64,000 bases of DNA from Clostridiales bacterium. GTDB lineage: Bacteria > Bacillota > Clostridia > Lachnospirales > Lachnospiraceae. Positions within the stretch are counted from its first letter, which is position 1. Each line of letters starts with the position of its first letter. The notes under the pieces are model-generated. The model did no database searches, was not told where the DNA came from, and worked only from the letters and a program-made list of their open reading frames with translations. A program made the translations under genes and the position numbers. Of the stretch, positions 24,938 through 33,176 are shown in pieces. The stretch lies in NCBI GenBank assembly GCA_021202925.1, contig JAJQCD010000034.1, positions 54,146 to 118,145 of the forward strand. Reading direction: 5' to 3'.

Positions 24938-25021
24938 TTTTTCGAATTGGTGTGTTTTTTTGAATATATTTTTTTGAATTCCGAAAATTCGGTAGCCGTT
25001 GCTAACGTTTCTTGACAACTT

Positions 25022-25059
25022 GTTAGCCCGTTGCAACCGGACTGGTTTTACGCTATACT
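25022..25059 (+). promoter_or_regulatory. promoter and operator of the rlmI-like/MATE unit
   Basis: TTGCAA (25031-25036) and TATACT (25054-25059) are 17 bp apart. The -35 hexamer is inside the palindrome GTTAGCCCGTTGCAAC (25022-25037), which matches the one in the FezAB-like promoter (form GTTAG-N6-GYAAC). A third imperfect copy, GTAGCCGTTGCTAAC, is at 24992-25006. Confidence 0.55.
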
Positions 25060-25093
25060 GTAAAAATAAATCAATGAAACAGGAGAACCCAGG

Positions 25094-26293
25094 ATGACAA
25101 CTGTAATTTTGAAAAAAGGAGAAGGCCGTACCCTGAAAGCGGGCGGGGCCTGGATTTACAATAATGAAATCGACCGGATCGACGGCGATTTCACCAATGG
25201 AGACATCATCGCCGTCCACGACTTTGACGGCTACCCCATGGGACAGGGTTTTATCAACACGAAATCGACCATCACGGTTCGTATGCTGACGCGCAGGAGG
25301 GATATCGTCATCGATGAGGCCTTCCTCGAACAGCGTGTCCGTGACGCCTGGACATACCGCAAGGCCACCGTCGACACATCCAGCTGCCGGATCATCTTCG
25401 GGGAAGCAGATTTCCTGCCCGGACTCGTCGTCGACAAATTTTCCGACGTCCTGGTCGTGGAATCCCTGGCTCTCGGTATCGACCGTCTCAAACCGCTGAT
25501 CCTGAACAAACTGACGAATATTCTCGCAGAAGATAACATTTCCATCCGCGGCATATATGAACGCAGCGACGCCAAAGTCCGCCTTCTGGAAGGGATGGAA
25601 CGCGTCAAAGGATTCCTCAGCGCCCCCTTTGACACACGCGTGGAAATTACAGAAAATGACGTTCGTTACATCGTGAATGTGGCGGAAGGGCAGAAGACCG
25701 GCTTCTTTCTGGATCAAAAATACAACCGTCTCGCCGTCCGGCGGCTGTGCAGAAACGCACGCGTACTCGACTGCTTTACCCACACCGGTTCCTTCGCCCT
25801 GAATGCCGGCATGGCCGGCGCATCGGAAGTGCTCGGTGTCGACGCCTCCGAAACCGGTATCCGCCAGGCCGAAGAGAACGCAGCCCTGAACGCTCTTTCC
25901 GACCGGGTTCGTTTTCTCTGCGCCGACGTCTTCGACCTGCTTCCGCAGCTTGAATCAGAAGGCGAACGGTTCGACGTCGTCATTCTCGATCCGCCGGCCT
26001 TCACCAAATCCCGTTCCGCTACCAGACAGGCCGTCAAAGGATACCGCGAAATCAATCTGCGCGGGATGAAGCTCGTAAAAGACGGCGGGTACCTGGCAAC
26101 CTGCTCCTGCTCCCATTTCATGGATCCGGAGCTGTTCGCAAAGACCATCCGCGAAGCGGCCGTGGGCGCCCACAAACGCCTGCGTCAGGTGGAATACCGC
26201 ACCCAGTCGCCCGATCATCCAATCCTGTGGAGCGGCGACCAGGCGTCCTATTATCTGAAATTCTATATCTTTCAGGTGTGCGAGGAGAAATAG
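25094..26293 (+). CDS. RlmI-family class I rRNA methyltransferase
   Basis: A 399-residue protein with an N-terminal PUA domain (1-75), a central EEHEE-type domain and a C-terminal Rossmann methyltransferase. SAM motif I is RVLDCFTHTGSFAL near residue 220, the catalytic DPPAFTKS is near 300, and the motif VI region is ATCSCSHFM. Relatives (RlmI) make m5C1962 in 23S rRNA; the exact target here is not decided by sequence. It starts behind CAGGAGAACCCAGG and is followed at once by the MATE gene. Confidence 0.88.
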   Translation: MTTVILKKGEGRTLKAGGAWIYNNEIDRIDGDFTNGDIIAVHDFDGYPMGQGFINTKSTITVRMLTRRRDIVIDEAFLEQRVRDAWTYRKATVDTSSCRIIFGEADFLPGLVVDKFSDVLVVESLALGIDRLKPLILNKLTNILAEDNISIRGIYERSDAKVRLLEGMERVKGFLSAPFDTRVEITENDVRYIVNVAEGQKTGFFLDQKYNRLAVRRLCRNARVLDCFTHTGSFALNAGMAGASEVLGVDASETGIRQAEENAALNALSDRVRFLCADVFDLLPQLESEGERFDVVILDPPAFTKSRSATRQAVKGYREINLRGMKLVKDGGYLATCSCSHFMDPELFAKTIREAAVGAHKRLRQVEYRTQSPDHPILWSGDQASYYLKFYIFQVCEEK

Positions 26294-26294
26294 G

Positions 26295-27698
26295 ATGAAA
26301 CACGATTTTGACAAATTAACAATTCCCGAACTGGTATTGAAGTTAGGAATTCCTGCCATGCTTGCCCAGTTTTTTAATATTTTATATAGCATTGCAGACA
26401 GAGCTTTTGTAGGGAATATTGCGGTAGATGGAGAGATTGCTCTTGCAAGCATTGGAATCTGCGCTCCTGTTTTAACAGCAATTACTGCTTTTTCATCACT
26501 CGTAGGGATTGGCGGCGCTTCTGTTATGAGCATTTCCATGGGAAAAAAGGATGACAGAACCGCCAGGCTCGCAATGAATCATGCCATGGTACTTTTGTTT
26601 GGCCTGTCAGTCATTCTTACCTTACTTTTGCTGATTTTTACAAAGCCCATGTTGTACGCTTTAGGGTGCAGTGATACCATGTACCCTTACGCAAGCGGCT
26701 ATTTTCGGATTTATGTAACAGGCACGGCTGCCGTGCTGTGCGGTACGGGCATGAATCAGTTTGTTCTTGCGTTTGGAAACGCCAAACGAGGCATGCTCGC
26801 TGTAATGATTGGCGCAATCGTCAATTCGATTCTCGATCCTGTCTTCATTTATGGTTTTCATATGGGGATACAGGGGGCGGCGATAGCGACCGTCATTGCA
26901 CAGGTTTGTGTATTGCTGTATGTACTGTTATTTCTGTTTTCCGATCAGGCTGTTTTCAGGCTGGGCTATACACGTCTTGATGATCGTATCGTGCGACAGA
27001 TATTGAGAATTGGCAGCTTACCGTTTTTTATCATGCTGTTTGATAATTTACTTGTGATATCCCTGAACTTCACGTTGCGGAAATATGGCGGCAGTATCAT
27101 GGGTGACCAATATCTTTCATGTGCCGCTATCGTTCAGAGCTTTATGGTACTCGTGTTCTATCCGGCACAGGGCATTACGACAGGGTGCGGCACGTTATAC
27201 GGCTATCATTACGGCGCGGGACATTATGATAAGGTCATGCAGATTTTCAAATATGTTTTCTGTCTTTGCGCCGGATATATGCTTCTTCTTTGTGTTGCGG
27301 CGCAGCTGATACCAGAAGCATTTGCCCGCATTTTTACAAAGGAAGACCGTCTCATCCTTTTATCTGCGTCCTGCATACAGAAATACACATGCGGGCTGCT
27401 GGGAGTTGCGATACAATATGCCATTGTCGATGGCCTGACGGCAATGGGACAAATCCGTCTTGCGCTGCCAATATCATTTTTCCGAAAGATTTTATATGTT
27501 ATATGCGTCTTTCTGATTCCGATGTTCTGCTCTTTGGAGAACGTATTTTATGCGGAAACCATATCTGATCTGGCAGGAGCAGGCGTTACCGTAATCGTTT
27601 TTATAACAATTATAGTTCCAAAACTACGGCTTAAAATGAAAATCAAAGTCAGCCGGGACGGCCAACGACAGGATGAACCGCCTTCGCAGTCCGTATGA
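26295..27698 (+). CDS. MATE family efflux transporter
   Basis: A 467-residue, twelve-helix multidrug/toxin exporter. The first helices (IPELVLKLGIPAMLAQFFNILYSIADRAFVGNI) and the repeat in the second half are typical of MATE proteins; the conserved FVGN and PVFIYGFHMG motifs are present. Only one base separates it from the methyltransferase stop, with GAGGAGAAATAGG as ribosome binding site. Base composition is visibly more AT-rich than the preceding gene, marking the border to the accessory stretch. Substrate unknown. Confidence 0.9.
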   Translation: MKHDFDKLTIPELVLKLGIPAMLAQFFNILYSIADRAFVGNIAVDGEIALASIGICAPVLTAITAFSSLVGIGGASVMSISMGKKDDRTARLAMNHAMVLLFGLSVILTLLLLIFTKPMLYALGCSDTMYPYASGYFRIYVTGTAAVLCGTGMNQFVLAFGNAKRGMLAVMIGAIVNSILDPVFIYGFHMGIQGAAIATVIAQVCVLLYVLLFLFSDQAVFRLGYTRLDDRIVRQILRIGSLPFFIMLFDNLLVISLNFTLRKYGGSIMGDQYLSCAAIVQSFMVLVFYPAQGITTGCGTLYGYHYGAGHYDKVMQIFKYVFCLCAGYMLLLCVAAQLIPEAFARIFTKEDRLILLSASCIQKYTCGLLGVAIQYAIVDGLTAMGQIRLALPISFFRKILYVICVFLIPMFCSLENVFYAETISDLAGAGVTVIVFITIIVPKLRLKMKIKVSRDGQRQDEPPSQSV

Positions 27699-27778
27699 CA
27701 TCCCCCAGCCTGACCCTCCGACATTTTTTAGTATATATCCACGACATGGAAGGATACTTTCACCCCAAACCTCTCACG

Positions 27779-27812
27779 GAACCGTACGTGATACTCTCGC
27801 ATCATACGGCTC
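27779..27812 (-). mobile_element. group II intron domain V remnant
   Basis: The minus strand reads as a 34-nt hairpin opening with GAGCCGTATGAT, a GCGAGAGT loop region and closing with ATCACGTACGGTTC. It has the length, the conserved AGC triad and the GAGCCGT...ACGGTTC arms of a group II intron domain V. The following CGTGAGAGGTTTGGGGTG looks like the start of domain VI. No reverse transcriptase or 5' intron part is found, so this is a 3' remnant. Confidence 0.7.
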
Positions 27813-27975
27813 TTGTCATCATTTCACTGGCATGTAGCCAACTTTCCAGTGATAAAACATCTCCGGATTTCACATTGCTATACAATGCTGCAAATGCTGC
27901 GCCTTTGTCAAAGATCTTTTTACCGATTTCCGATTTCACATTCATGGGAGCGCCGCAGAGCGGGCAGCGTGGAAT
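27813..27975 (-). pseudogene. SIR2-family fragment
   Basis: An open stretch on the minus strand encodes SNLIPRCPLCGAPMNV, the zinc-ribbon half of a class M sirtuin, closely matching the intact gene at 36.3 kb (SDLVPYCPICGAPMNV). Upstream the frame is closed by a stop and downstream the similarity ends within 20 residues. About 50 further residues are open but unrecognised before the intron remnant. It is debris between the MATE and HxlR genes and accounts for most of this 405-bp gap. Confidence 0.6.
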
Positions 27976-28103
27976 CAGATTTGATCGAAATCATCTTGCA
28001 TTTCCCTCTTGCTGTCTTTATAATAAAGCTGTACAGCGGGTCTATAAAGTAAGCGCATTTCTGTGCCATAGTTACCCGGATGAAACCATAGGAGGTACCC
28101 GTC

Positions 28104-28457
28104 ATGGAAACAAAAAAAGACATTCAGACGAAGCCGACAAAAGAATTACCTGCCTGTCCAGTGGAAACAACTCTGACTTTAATCAGTGATAAATGGAAGG
28201 TATTGATTCTGCGCGACCTGATGCCAGGCACAAAACGATTTGGAGAACTGAAAAAATCCATCGGGCATATTTCACAGAAGGTACTGACCGCTCAGCTGCG
28301 GCAGATGGAAGAAAGCGGCCTCCTTATCCGCACCGTATTCCCTGAAGTGCCTCCTCACGTGGAATATACGCTGACCGACCTGGGCTACAGTCTGAAGCCA
28401 ATTCTTGATGCCATGTGGGATTGGGGTGAAAACTATAAAGCATTAAACAGGCAATAA
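28104..28457 (+). CDS. HxlR-family transcriptional regulator
   Basis: A 117-residue single-domain winged HTH. The pattern CPVETTLTLISDKWKVLILRDL followed by GTKRFGELKKSIGHISQKVLTAQLRQMEESGLL and the VPPHVEYTLTDLGYSL wing is diagnostic. The N-terminal Cys18 is at the redox-sensing position used by YodB/HypR. AGGAGG precedes the ATG by nine bases. Upstream, AGTAAGCGCATTTCTGTG then CCATAGTTACC resembles the segment before the broken copy at 39.4 kb. It probably controls nearby flavoenzymes such as the EFR1 gene downstream. Confidence 0.88.
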   Translation: METKKDIQTKPTKELPACPVETTLTLISDKWKVLILRDLMPGTKRFGELKKSIGHISQKVLTAQLRQMEESGLLIRTVFPEVPPHVEYTLTDLGYSLKPILDAMWDWGENYKALNRQ

Positions 28458-28580
28458 ACGACCAGCATTCCAAAGACTGATCCCTGGATGCTGCAAAACG
28501 AATCCCCACTCTGTCTTTAATCGGGCGGTGGTTTTCAAAAAAACAGGATCATCTTTACTTTATGAAGGAAAGGAAGTTAA

Positions 28581-29345
28581 ATGATGAAATTTTATGAAAT
28601 TACCTTCAGTCCAACCGGAGGGACAAAGAAAGCTGCTGACATTTTAAGCCATGACCTGTCAGAGCAGATTTCAGAAATCGATTTATGTGATCGGAATATC
28701 AATTTTGAAAAAATTGTTCTGGAAGAAGATGCCATCGCGCTGATCGCGGTTCCGTCCTATGGCGGACGAATTCCGCAGGTTGCTGTTGAACGATTAAACG
28801 CTTTATCAGGAAAGCAGGCAAGAGCCGTCCTTGTTTGCGTATACGGAAACCGCGCTTATGATCATACACTGGCCGAACTGATGGATGTCTCCCGCAAAGC
28901 CGGTTTCAGACCAGTTGCGGCTGTTGCAGCTCTGGCAGAACACTCCATCGCAAGAAAGGTTGCGGCGGGCCGACCGGATGCAAAGGATGAAAAAATATTA
29001 AAAGAAATGGCCGCTCAAATTCGCCAAAAGATTGCCGGTGAGGATGTTTCACTTCCTGACGTTCCGGGAAAGGTTCCGGATAAACCAGGACTGCGGACTC
29101 CCGGTATGGCGCCGAATCCTTCAGACGCCTGTGTGAAATGCGGTCTCTGCGCAGCAAAATGCCCGGTTGGCGCAATTGATCCGGTATCTATGAATCCGGA
29201 TTCCAAAAAATGCATTAGCTGTATGCGATGCATATCGGTCTGCCCTGCCGGTGCCAAAAAGCTGGGGCGAGCGATCACCAGCCTGGGCGGTGTCGCACTT
29301 GGAGTGCTCTGTGCAAACCGAAAAGAATGTGAACTGTTTTTATAA
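28581..29345 (+). CDS. EFR1-family flavodoxin-ferredoxin protein
   Basis: A 254-residue fusion of a flavodoxin-like domain (1-150; FMN phosphate loop SPTGGTKKAAD at 10-20, PSYGGRIP at about 58-65) with a two-cluster ferredoxin (CVKCGLCAAKCPVGAID and CISCMRCISVCP at about 188-235). EFR1 proteins shuttle electrons in anaerobes; the partner is unknown. It follows hxlR by 123 bp on the same strand. AAGGAAAGGAAG gives the ribosome binding site; a second ATG one codon later is equally possible. Confidence 0.88.
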   Translation: MMKFYEITFSPTGGTKKAADILSHDLSEQISEIDLCDRNINFEKIVLEEDAIALIAVPSYGGRIPQVAVERLNALSGKQARAVLVCVYGNRAYDHTLAELMDVSRKAGFRPVAAVAALAEHSIARKVAAGRPDAKDEKILKEMAAQIRQKIAGEDVSLPDVPGKVPDKPGLRTPGMAPNPSDACVKCGLCAAKCPVGAIDPVSMNPDSKKCISCMRCISVCPAGAKKLGRAITSLGGVALGVLCANRKECELFL

Positions 29346-29427
29346 AATCACGTCTTTTCCTTTGATATGATTTCACTTATTCGGGGTACGCTTCTCCATG
29401 ACTATTTTATGCCACAGGAATGAAGGC

Positions 29428-29500
29428 GTGAAGCCCGGCGTATGGGAATGGCAAAAGTTATTCTGCGGATATTTTTTGAGAACAAGGTGGCAGAATCTGG
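29428..29500 (+). pseudogene. AlkZ-like gene scrap (third copy)
   Basis: AAGCCCGGCGTATGGGAATGG and, after a gap, ATTTTTTGAGAACAAGG match the EPGVWEW and FFENK regions of the intact AlkZ-like gene at 62.25 kb. The intervening part is missing. It lies in the 245-bp gap between the EFR1 and YjbR genes, whose other half holds a flavodoxin remnant. Confidence 0.4.
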
Positions 29501-29519
29501 ATAAAAGCTGCATCCACTA

Positions 29520-29640
29520 CGAACAATATTGAATTAAGCAGGATAAGAGTTTCCCGGTTACAATCTCTGTCTGAGCGGAAACAGATGGTTTCAGAGCATC
29601 CGCTGTACGGCCAGAGCCGGGCGGCTGGAAAGATCCTTCA
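29520..29640 (-). pseudogene. flavodoxin remnant fused to yjbR 3' end
   Basis: In the flavodoxin frame the minus strand encodes [20 protein letters not shown], the usual flavodoxin C-terminus. It joins straight onto LSSRPAL from the middle of the same family. The intact-looking middle segment at 44 kb shows what was lost (about 45 residues). The join shares GCC with both parental sequences. The YjbR frame runs into it and ends as [15 protein letters not shown]. Confidence 0.6.
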
Positions 29641-29998
29641 CTTTCTTTGCCGTCATCTGAAAACTCAAATCCAGTAAATCCAGGATCTGTTCGTCCGATA
29701 TCATTCCATTAAGAAGGACACTAAGCCAGTTTACTTTATTCATATGATATCCCGGCAGAAAACCAGGAGACTGGCGCAACACATCGATCATCACCGGATC
29801 GCATTTCACATCCAGGATATCAACAACATCCGTTCCCTGCAATCCCAGCTTGTTTTTCGGAACATCCATCACAATGCCATACCATTTTCCATTATCTTGA
29901 TGACGCAGGACAGCATAGAATGGGTACCGCGCCCACAGATACTCCGGCATTGTTCCGTATTTTTTCTTTACATAATCAAAAATCTGCTGTCTGTCCAT
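29591..29998 (-). CDS. YjbR/MmcQ-family protein with foreign C-terminus
   Basis: A 135-residue protein. Residues 1-118 are the CyaY-like YjbR/MmcQ fold (MDRQQIFDYVKKKYGTMPEYLWARYP, VMIDVLRQSPGFLPGYHMNKVNWLSV, LLDLSFQMTAKK). The last 15 residues derive from the flavodoxin remnant read in a different frame. The domain itself looks complete, so the protein may still fold. Family function is a putative DNA-binding or uncharacterised small protein. Confidence 0.8.
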   Translation of the reverse strand: MDRQQIFDYVKKKYGTMPEYLWARYPFYAVLRHQDNGKWYGIVMDVPKNKLGLQGTDVVDILDVKCDPVMIDVLRQSPGFLPGYHMNKVNWLSVLLNGMISDEQILDLLDLSFQMTAKKVKDLSSRPALAVQRML

Positions 29999-30123
29999 TT
30001 TCTGCTCCGGTTATAAACCATACTTTACTCATGTCGTGTTCCTCCAAATTCCGCTTTCGCCATTCATACTCCATTGTTGTATTCGAGCTTAGCAGCCATC
30101 CAAAATCAGGTCAGAAATCCAGG

Positions 30124-30717
30124 TCATCGACTATCTTCCGGTACATAAAGCTTGCACAGCAGGCCATAGACCGGGCGATAGATTTCCCGATATAATTCTT
30201 CTATCGCGCAGTGCAGCTGTTCCGGTTCAGAATCAGTGCCATCAATCCGGCCAATATACAAAATATTATAATCCACGCCAAACAGCAGGCATTTCGTATT
30301 CGTCAGTACAGCGCCGTTTGAAAGATAAAAATGGATTCTCCTCTGGCGGAGTGCTGCTTCCTCTTTGGACTTTGCCGAATCAGGGCTTTCTACCTCAATG
30401 AACGCGCCTTTATTTGCCTGCAGTATACCTTCCAGCTTCTGCAGAAATTCGCTGCCGGTTCCGTGGCCGCGCAGTTCCGGTATCACCGCAAAATAATCCA
30501 GCAGCGCGTACATCCTGTCTTCTGTCAGAATATAGCAGGCATAAGCCAGCAATCTGCCATCGTCGTAATAACCAAAGCTGACGTACTTCCCTGTGTTTGT
30601 CATTTTCTCCATGGATGAATAAGGGCGGCGCTCACTGCGGGGAAAATCTTCCCTGACATGCGCTTTGTAAATCCGCTTCAATTCATTCAGTTTCAGTTCT
30701 TTTATCTGTTTTATCAT
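30124..30717 (-). CDS. GNAT family N-acetyltransferase
   Basis: A 197-residue acetyltransferase. The acetyl-CoA loop is in DYFAVIPELRGHGTGSEFLQKL (about 76-97: the R/Q-x-x-G-x-G/A motif), after the MYALLDYFAV strand. The C-terminal part, with HFYLSNGAVLTNTKCLLFGVDYNILY, fits GNATs acting on small molecules. It stands alone; substrate unknown. Confidence 0.82.
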   Translation of the reverse strand: MIKQIKELKLNELKRIYKAHVREDFPRSERRPYSSMEKMTNTGKYVSFGYYDDGRLLAYACYILTEDRMYALLDYFAVIPELRGHGTGSEFLQKLEGILQANKGAFIEVESPDSAKSKEEAALRQRRIHFYLSNGAVLTNTKCLLFGVDYNILYIGRIDGTDSEPEQLHCAIEELYREIYRPVYGLLCKLYVPEDSR

Positions 30718-30754
30718 ATTCCCGATATTTCCATCAATGGTTTCTGTTCACTTT

Positions 30755-30904
30755 TTATATTCCAAATGCCGCGCAAATCATTTTCATCCGCTCACTCTGG
30801 CGGACATGAAACGGACAGCGACTGTCGCAGTGGCCGCAGCTGATACAGCCCTTCGCCGTTTTGTCCAGTGTCAGATAATGTTCTCTGGCCAGATTATCTC
30901 CCAT
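30755..30904 (-). pseudogene. aldo/keto reductase C-terminal fragment
   Basis: About 48 codons encode DKTAKGCISCGHCDSRCPFHVRQSERMKMICAAFGI. This is the CX2CX2CX3CP iron-sulfur tail of the ferredoxin-like aldo/keto reductases. It is joined in frame to the RecD2 scrap next to it. The catalytic barrel is absent. Confidence 0.7.
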
Positions 30905-31205
30905 GCCCAGATACTTTTCAATGCCGTAAGTTGTCGCGGGAAGCGTTTCCTCCCATTTTTCCGCAGAAAACTGCCTGCCGTACAAAATGCTTGCCCCCGG
31001 CAGCCATTTTGCATACTTAGGCATATTTGCCGTCATTCCGCCACTGGCCCTGCATGGTCAGGACAGAACCGACGTGGACATCCGGCATACTTCCGACCAC
31101 CGTCACCAGGTCATTGTAACCTTTCGCACGGCATTTGATCACCGAGAAGCCGTTCTCCGCGTTCTGATATGTAATTCGCTCCACGACACAACGGAGATGA
31201 TCCAT
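30905..31205 (-). pseudogene. recD2 5' fragment (duplicate)
   Basis: The minus strand from ATG at 31205 repeats the first 85 residues of the recD2 gene at 50.7 kb (MDHLRCVVERITYQNAENGF, then QFSAEKWEETLPATTYGIEK). After GQWRNDGKY an extra segment of about 41 bp (encoding PKYAKWLPGASI) breaks the frame. The copy then fuses to the aldo/keto reductase tail. Confidence 0.8.
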
Positions 31206-31334
31206 AAAAATCAGCCTCCCGTCATTCTTCTTCCGTTCTTTTCCGATTCAGATACTCGTTATATTTTGCGTTCGTATACTCCAGTTCTTTCTTTTGCATA
31301 ATCCGGTTCCGGTCACTGAGGATTGCAAGCATCA
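31206..31334 (-). pseudogene. fragment of the small ORF preceding recD2
   Basis: The last 35 or so codons of the 95-residue protein at 50729-51016 (ILSDRNRIMQKKELEY, NAKYNEYLNRKRTEEE) recur here immediately before the recD2 scrap. The whole 30.9-31.33 kb block is therefore a partial copy of 50.45-50.84 kb. The match stops at 31334 within the nitroreductase stop region. Confidence 0.75.
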
Positions 31335-31913
31335 TCTGATATAATCCACCTGCATTCCGGTCCGTGGCTTCACAGGCTGCTTCTCATCATAATTTCCCAG
31401 TGCCAGCGCGCCGCATATCGTTTCCTCCGCCTTGATTCCCAACGGCTCCAGGAACTCACGAATGGACGGATTTTCATCCAGCCAGTGCAGCTGATTGATC
31501 CAGCAGGAGCCGACGCCCAGGCTTTCCGCTTCCAGCATCATGTTCTGCAGTGCGCAGGCCGAGTCCGCGATTGCATTCGGGTATCCTTTCCGGTTTGCAA
31601 CCACGACCAGGATCGGTGCATGGTAATCAAACGCATAATTCCCGCGCTTGGACAGTTTAATGGAATTCTGGATGCTGGCGTATTGATCATCGGAAAGCTC
31701 CATCTGTAGAAAAGCTTCCTGAACCAACCCCCGCAGGTTCTCTCTGATTTCTGCATTCATAAGCACAACAAAGTGAACCGTCTGGCAGTTGCCTCCGGTC
31801 GGAGCATAGCGCCCGGCCTCCAGAATGTCGGCCAGCTGTTCCTCCGTGACTGGTTTGTCATTATATTTCCGTGTGGAACGACGTTCCATGATTGTCTGCA
31901 GCATCTCGTTCAT
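31332..31913 (-). CDS. nitroreductase family protein
   Basis: A 193-residue FMN-dependent nitroreductase. The N-terminal MERRSTRKYNDKPVTEEQLADILEAGRYAPTGGNCQ holds the FMN-phosphate RRS/RKY residues, and GVGSCWINQLHW and CGALALGN form the second FMN region. It overlaps the upstream PNPOx-like frame by four bases (ATGA), showing an operon. It may reduce quinones or nitro compounds; the physiological substrate is unknown. Confidence 0.88.
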   Translation of the reverse strand: MNEMLQTIMERRSTRKYNDKPVTEEQLADILEAGRYAPTGGNCQTVHFVVLMNAEIRENLRGLVQEAFLQMELSDDQYASIQNSIKLSKRGNYAFDYHAPILVVVANRKGYPNAIADSACALQNMMLEAESLGVGSCWINQLHWLDENPSIREFLEPLGIKAEETICGALALGNYDEKQPVKPRTGMQVDYIR

Positions 31914-32158
31914 TTTGTTTTCCTCCCGTCAAATTTCTGCCCACCCTCTGAGAACATCCAGAATGCACCGTCATGCCAGGCATATTCAATGGGCGTGCAG
32001 CGAATGTAGCTGCCGTTCCCAGTCGCAAGCGCGCAGGTGTTATTGGCCTGGATATAATTCTCAGTAGCCGTCCATAGCTGAGCCGCTGGCATCTTTTTGG
32101 AAGCTGCGTCTTTCTCAATCCAGTGATTTGCTGCTGCTTTATATTCTTCATGTGTCAT
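31910..32158 (-). pseudogene. PNPOx-like flavoprotein, C-terminally truncated
   Basis: From the ATG at 32158 (MTHEEYKAAANHWIEKD) 82 residues match the N-terminal half of a pyridoxamine-phosphate-oxidase-like family. The CALATGNGSYIRCTPIEYAWHDGAFWMFSEGGQKF strands are typical. It then ends as DGRKTK, whereas relatives continue for about 70 residues. It lacks half of the FMN-binding barrel and is probably non-functional, though still coupled to the nitroreductase. Confidence 0.7.
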
Positions 32159-32286
32159 ATTGTCGCTTCCTTTCTGATGAATGCTGTGTTCGCAGAAGCC
32201 ATAAAATACCATTCACTAGCCGAACAACCGTGTCTGCGAAATGACCGCCCTTATTCCACTGCAGGATAATCTTTTTCACGGCTGGA

Positions 32287-32502
32287 TTATTCTTCATACA
32301 ATTGTAGGTTCCTCTGGTACAGTCTCCGACTGTAGATGTTTGAGGATTTTTTCGTCCGTTCTTCTTTGCTGCCAAGGTCAATGATCTGGGGGAAAATATA
32401 CCACATCCAGTGACTTCTCTTTCTTTCGTTCCGGATCTCTGATAACGCTGTCTCATAGCTATTTTTCTGAGCTTTGATGAATCTCTCTAAATTGTATTCC
32501 AT
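32287..32502 (-). pseudogene. DUF1810 family remnant
   Basis: Residues 1-44 (MEYNLERFIKAQKNSYETAL, RKRSHWMWYIFPQI) are the conserved start of DUF1810/YbgA-like proteins of about 140 residues. The frame then drifts into unrelated sequence and stops. The following 130 bp contain no recognisable part of the family. Confidence 0.7.
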
Positions 32503-32548
32503 ATTCCGGCCTCACTGATTATACTGATTGCTGGATTTGCTTACCTGA

Positions 32549-33070
32549 TTACCATTTCTCGAAATGTACCTGACTCTCTTCATAGTCAGGATGTTCTCCA
32601 GTCTTTTCTTCAGCAGGATATCCAAATGCGATGACAGAGTGCGGGATTACCATATCCGGCAAAGAAAAAAGCTTTCTCTGCTTTTCCACACGCTCCATCT
32701 GTGGCCAGGTTCCAAGCCATACAGAACCGATGCCAAGCCCTTCCGCTGCAAGTATCATATTCTGTCCTGCGATTGCACCGTCAATCACCCAGTAATCCTT
32801 CGCAGGCGGAAACGCACGATCCAAATCGCCGAGAATAAGAATCCCAACATCGCAATTTCGGAGAGGCTCCGCCGGCCTGCCATTGGCATCTGCCATTTTC
32901 CCCAGCGTTTCTTTGTCTCTCACAACAAGGAAACTCCAGTCACGCGTATTCGCGCAGGTAGGCCCTGTCATCGCAGCGCGAAGTATTGTATGAAGTTCTT
33001 CATCTGTTATGTGACCGTCCGTAAATTTACGAATGCTTCTTCTGTTTAAAATCCCTTCTACTAATTCCAT
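32549..33070 (-). CDS. nitroreductase family protein
   Basis: A 173-residue second nitroreductase (MELVEGILNRRSIRKFTDGHITDEELHTILRAAMTGPTCANTRDW in outline), with the late FMN segment GLGIGSVWLGTWPQ and PHSVIAFGYPAEEK. Compact NADH-oxidase-like form, full length. It is monocistronic between the DUF1810 scrap and the sortase scrap. Confidence 0.88.
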   Translation of the reverse strand: MELVEGILNRRSIRKFTDGHITDEELHTILRAAMTGPTCANTRDWSFLVVRDKETLGKMADANGRPAEPLRNCDVGILILGDLDRAFPPAKDYWVIDGAIAGQNMILAAEGLGIGSVWLGTWPQMERVEKQRKLFSLPDMVIPHSVIAFGYPAEEKTGEHPDYEESQVHFEKW

Positions 33071-33176
33071 TGTCGATCCTCCATAAAATTCTCATTTCTT
33101 CCCGCGCTCCTTTCTGAATTATACCCTCTGCACCCATGAATCACAAGCATTTTCCTTACGTAAGGGCGGCTTTCCG

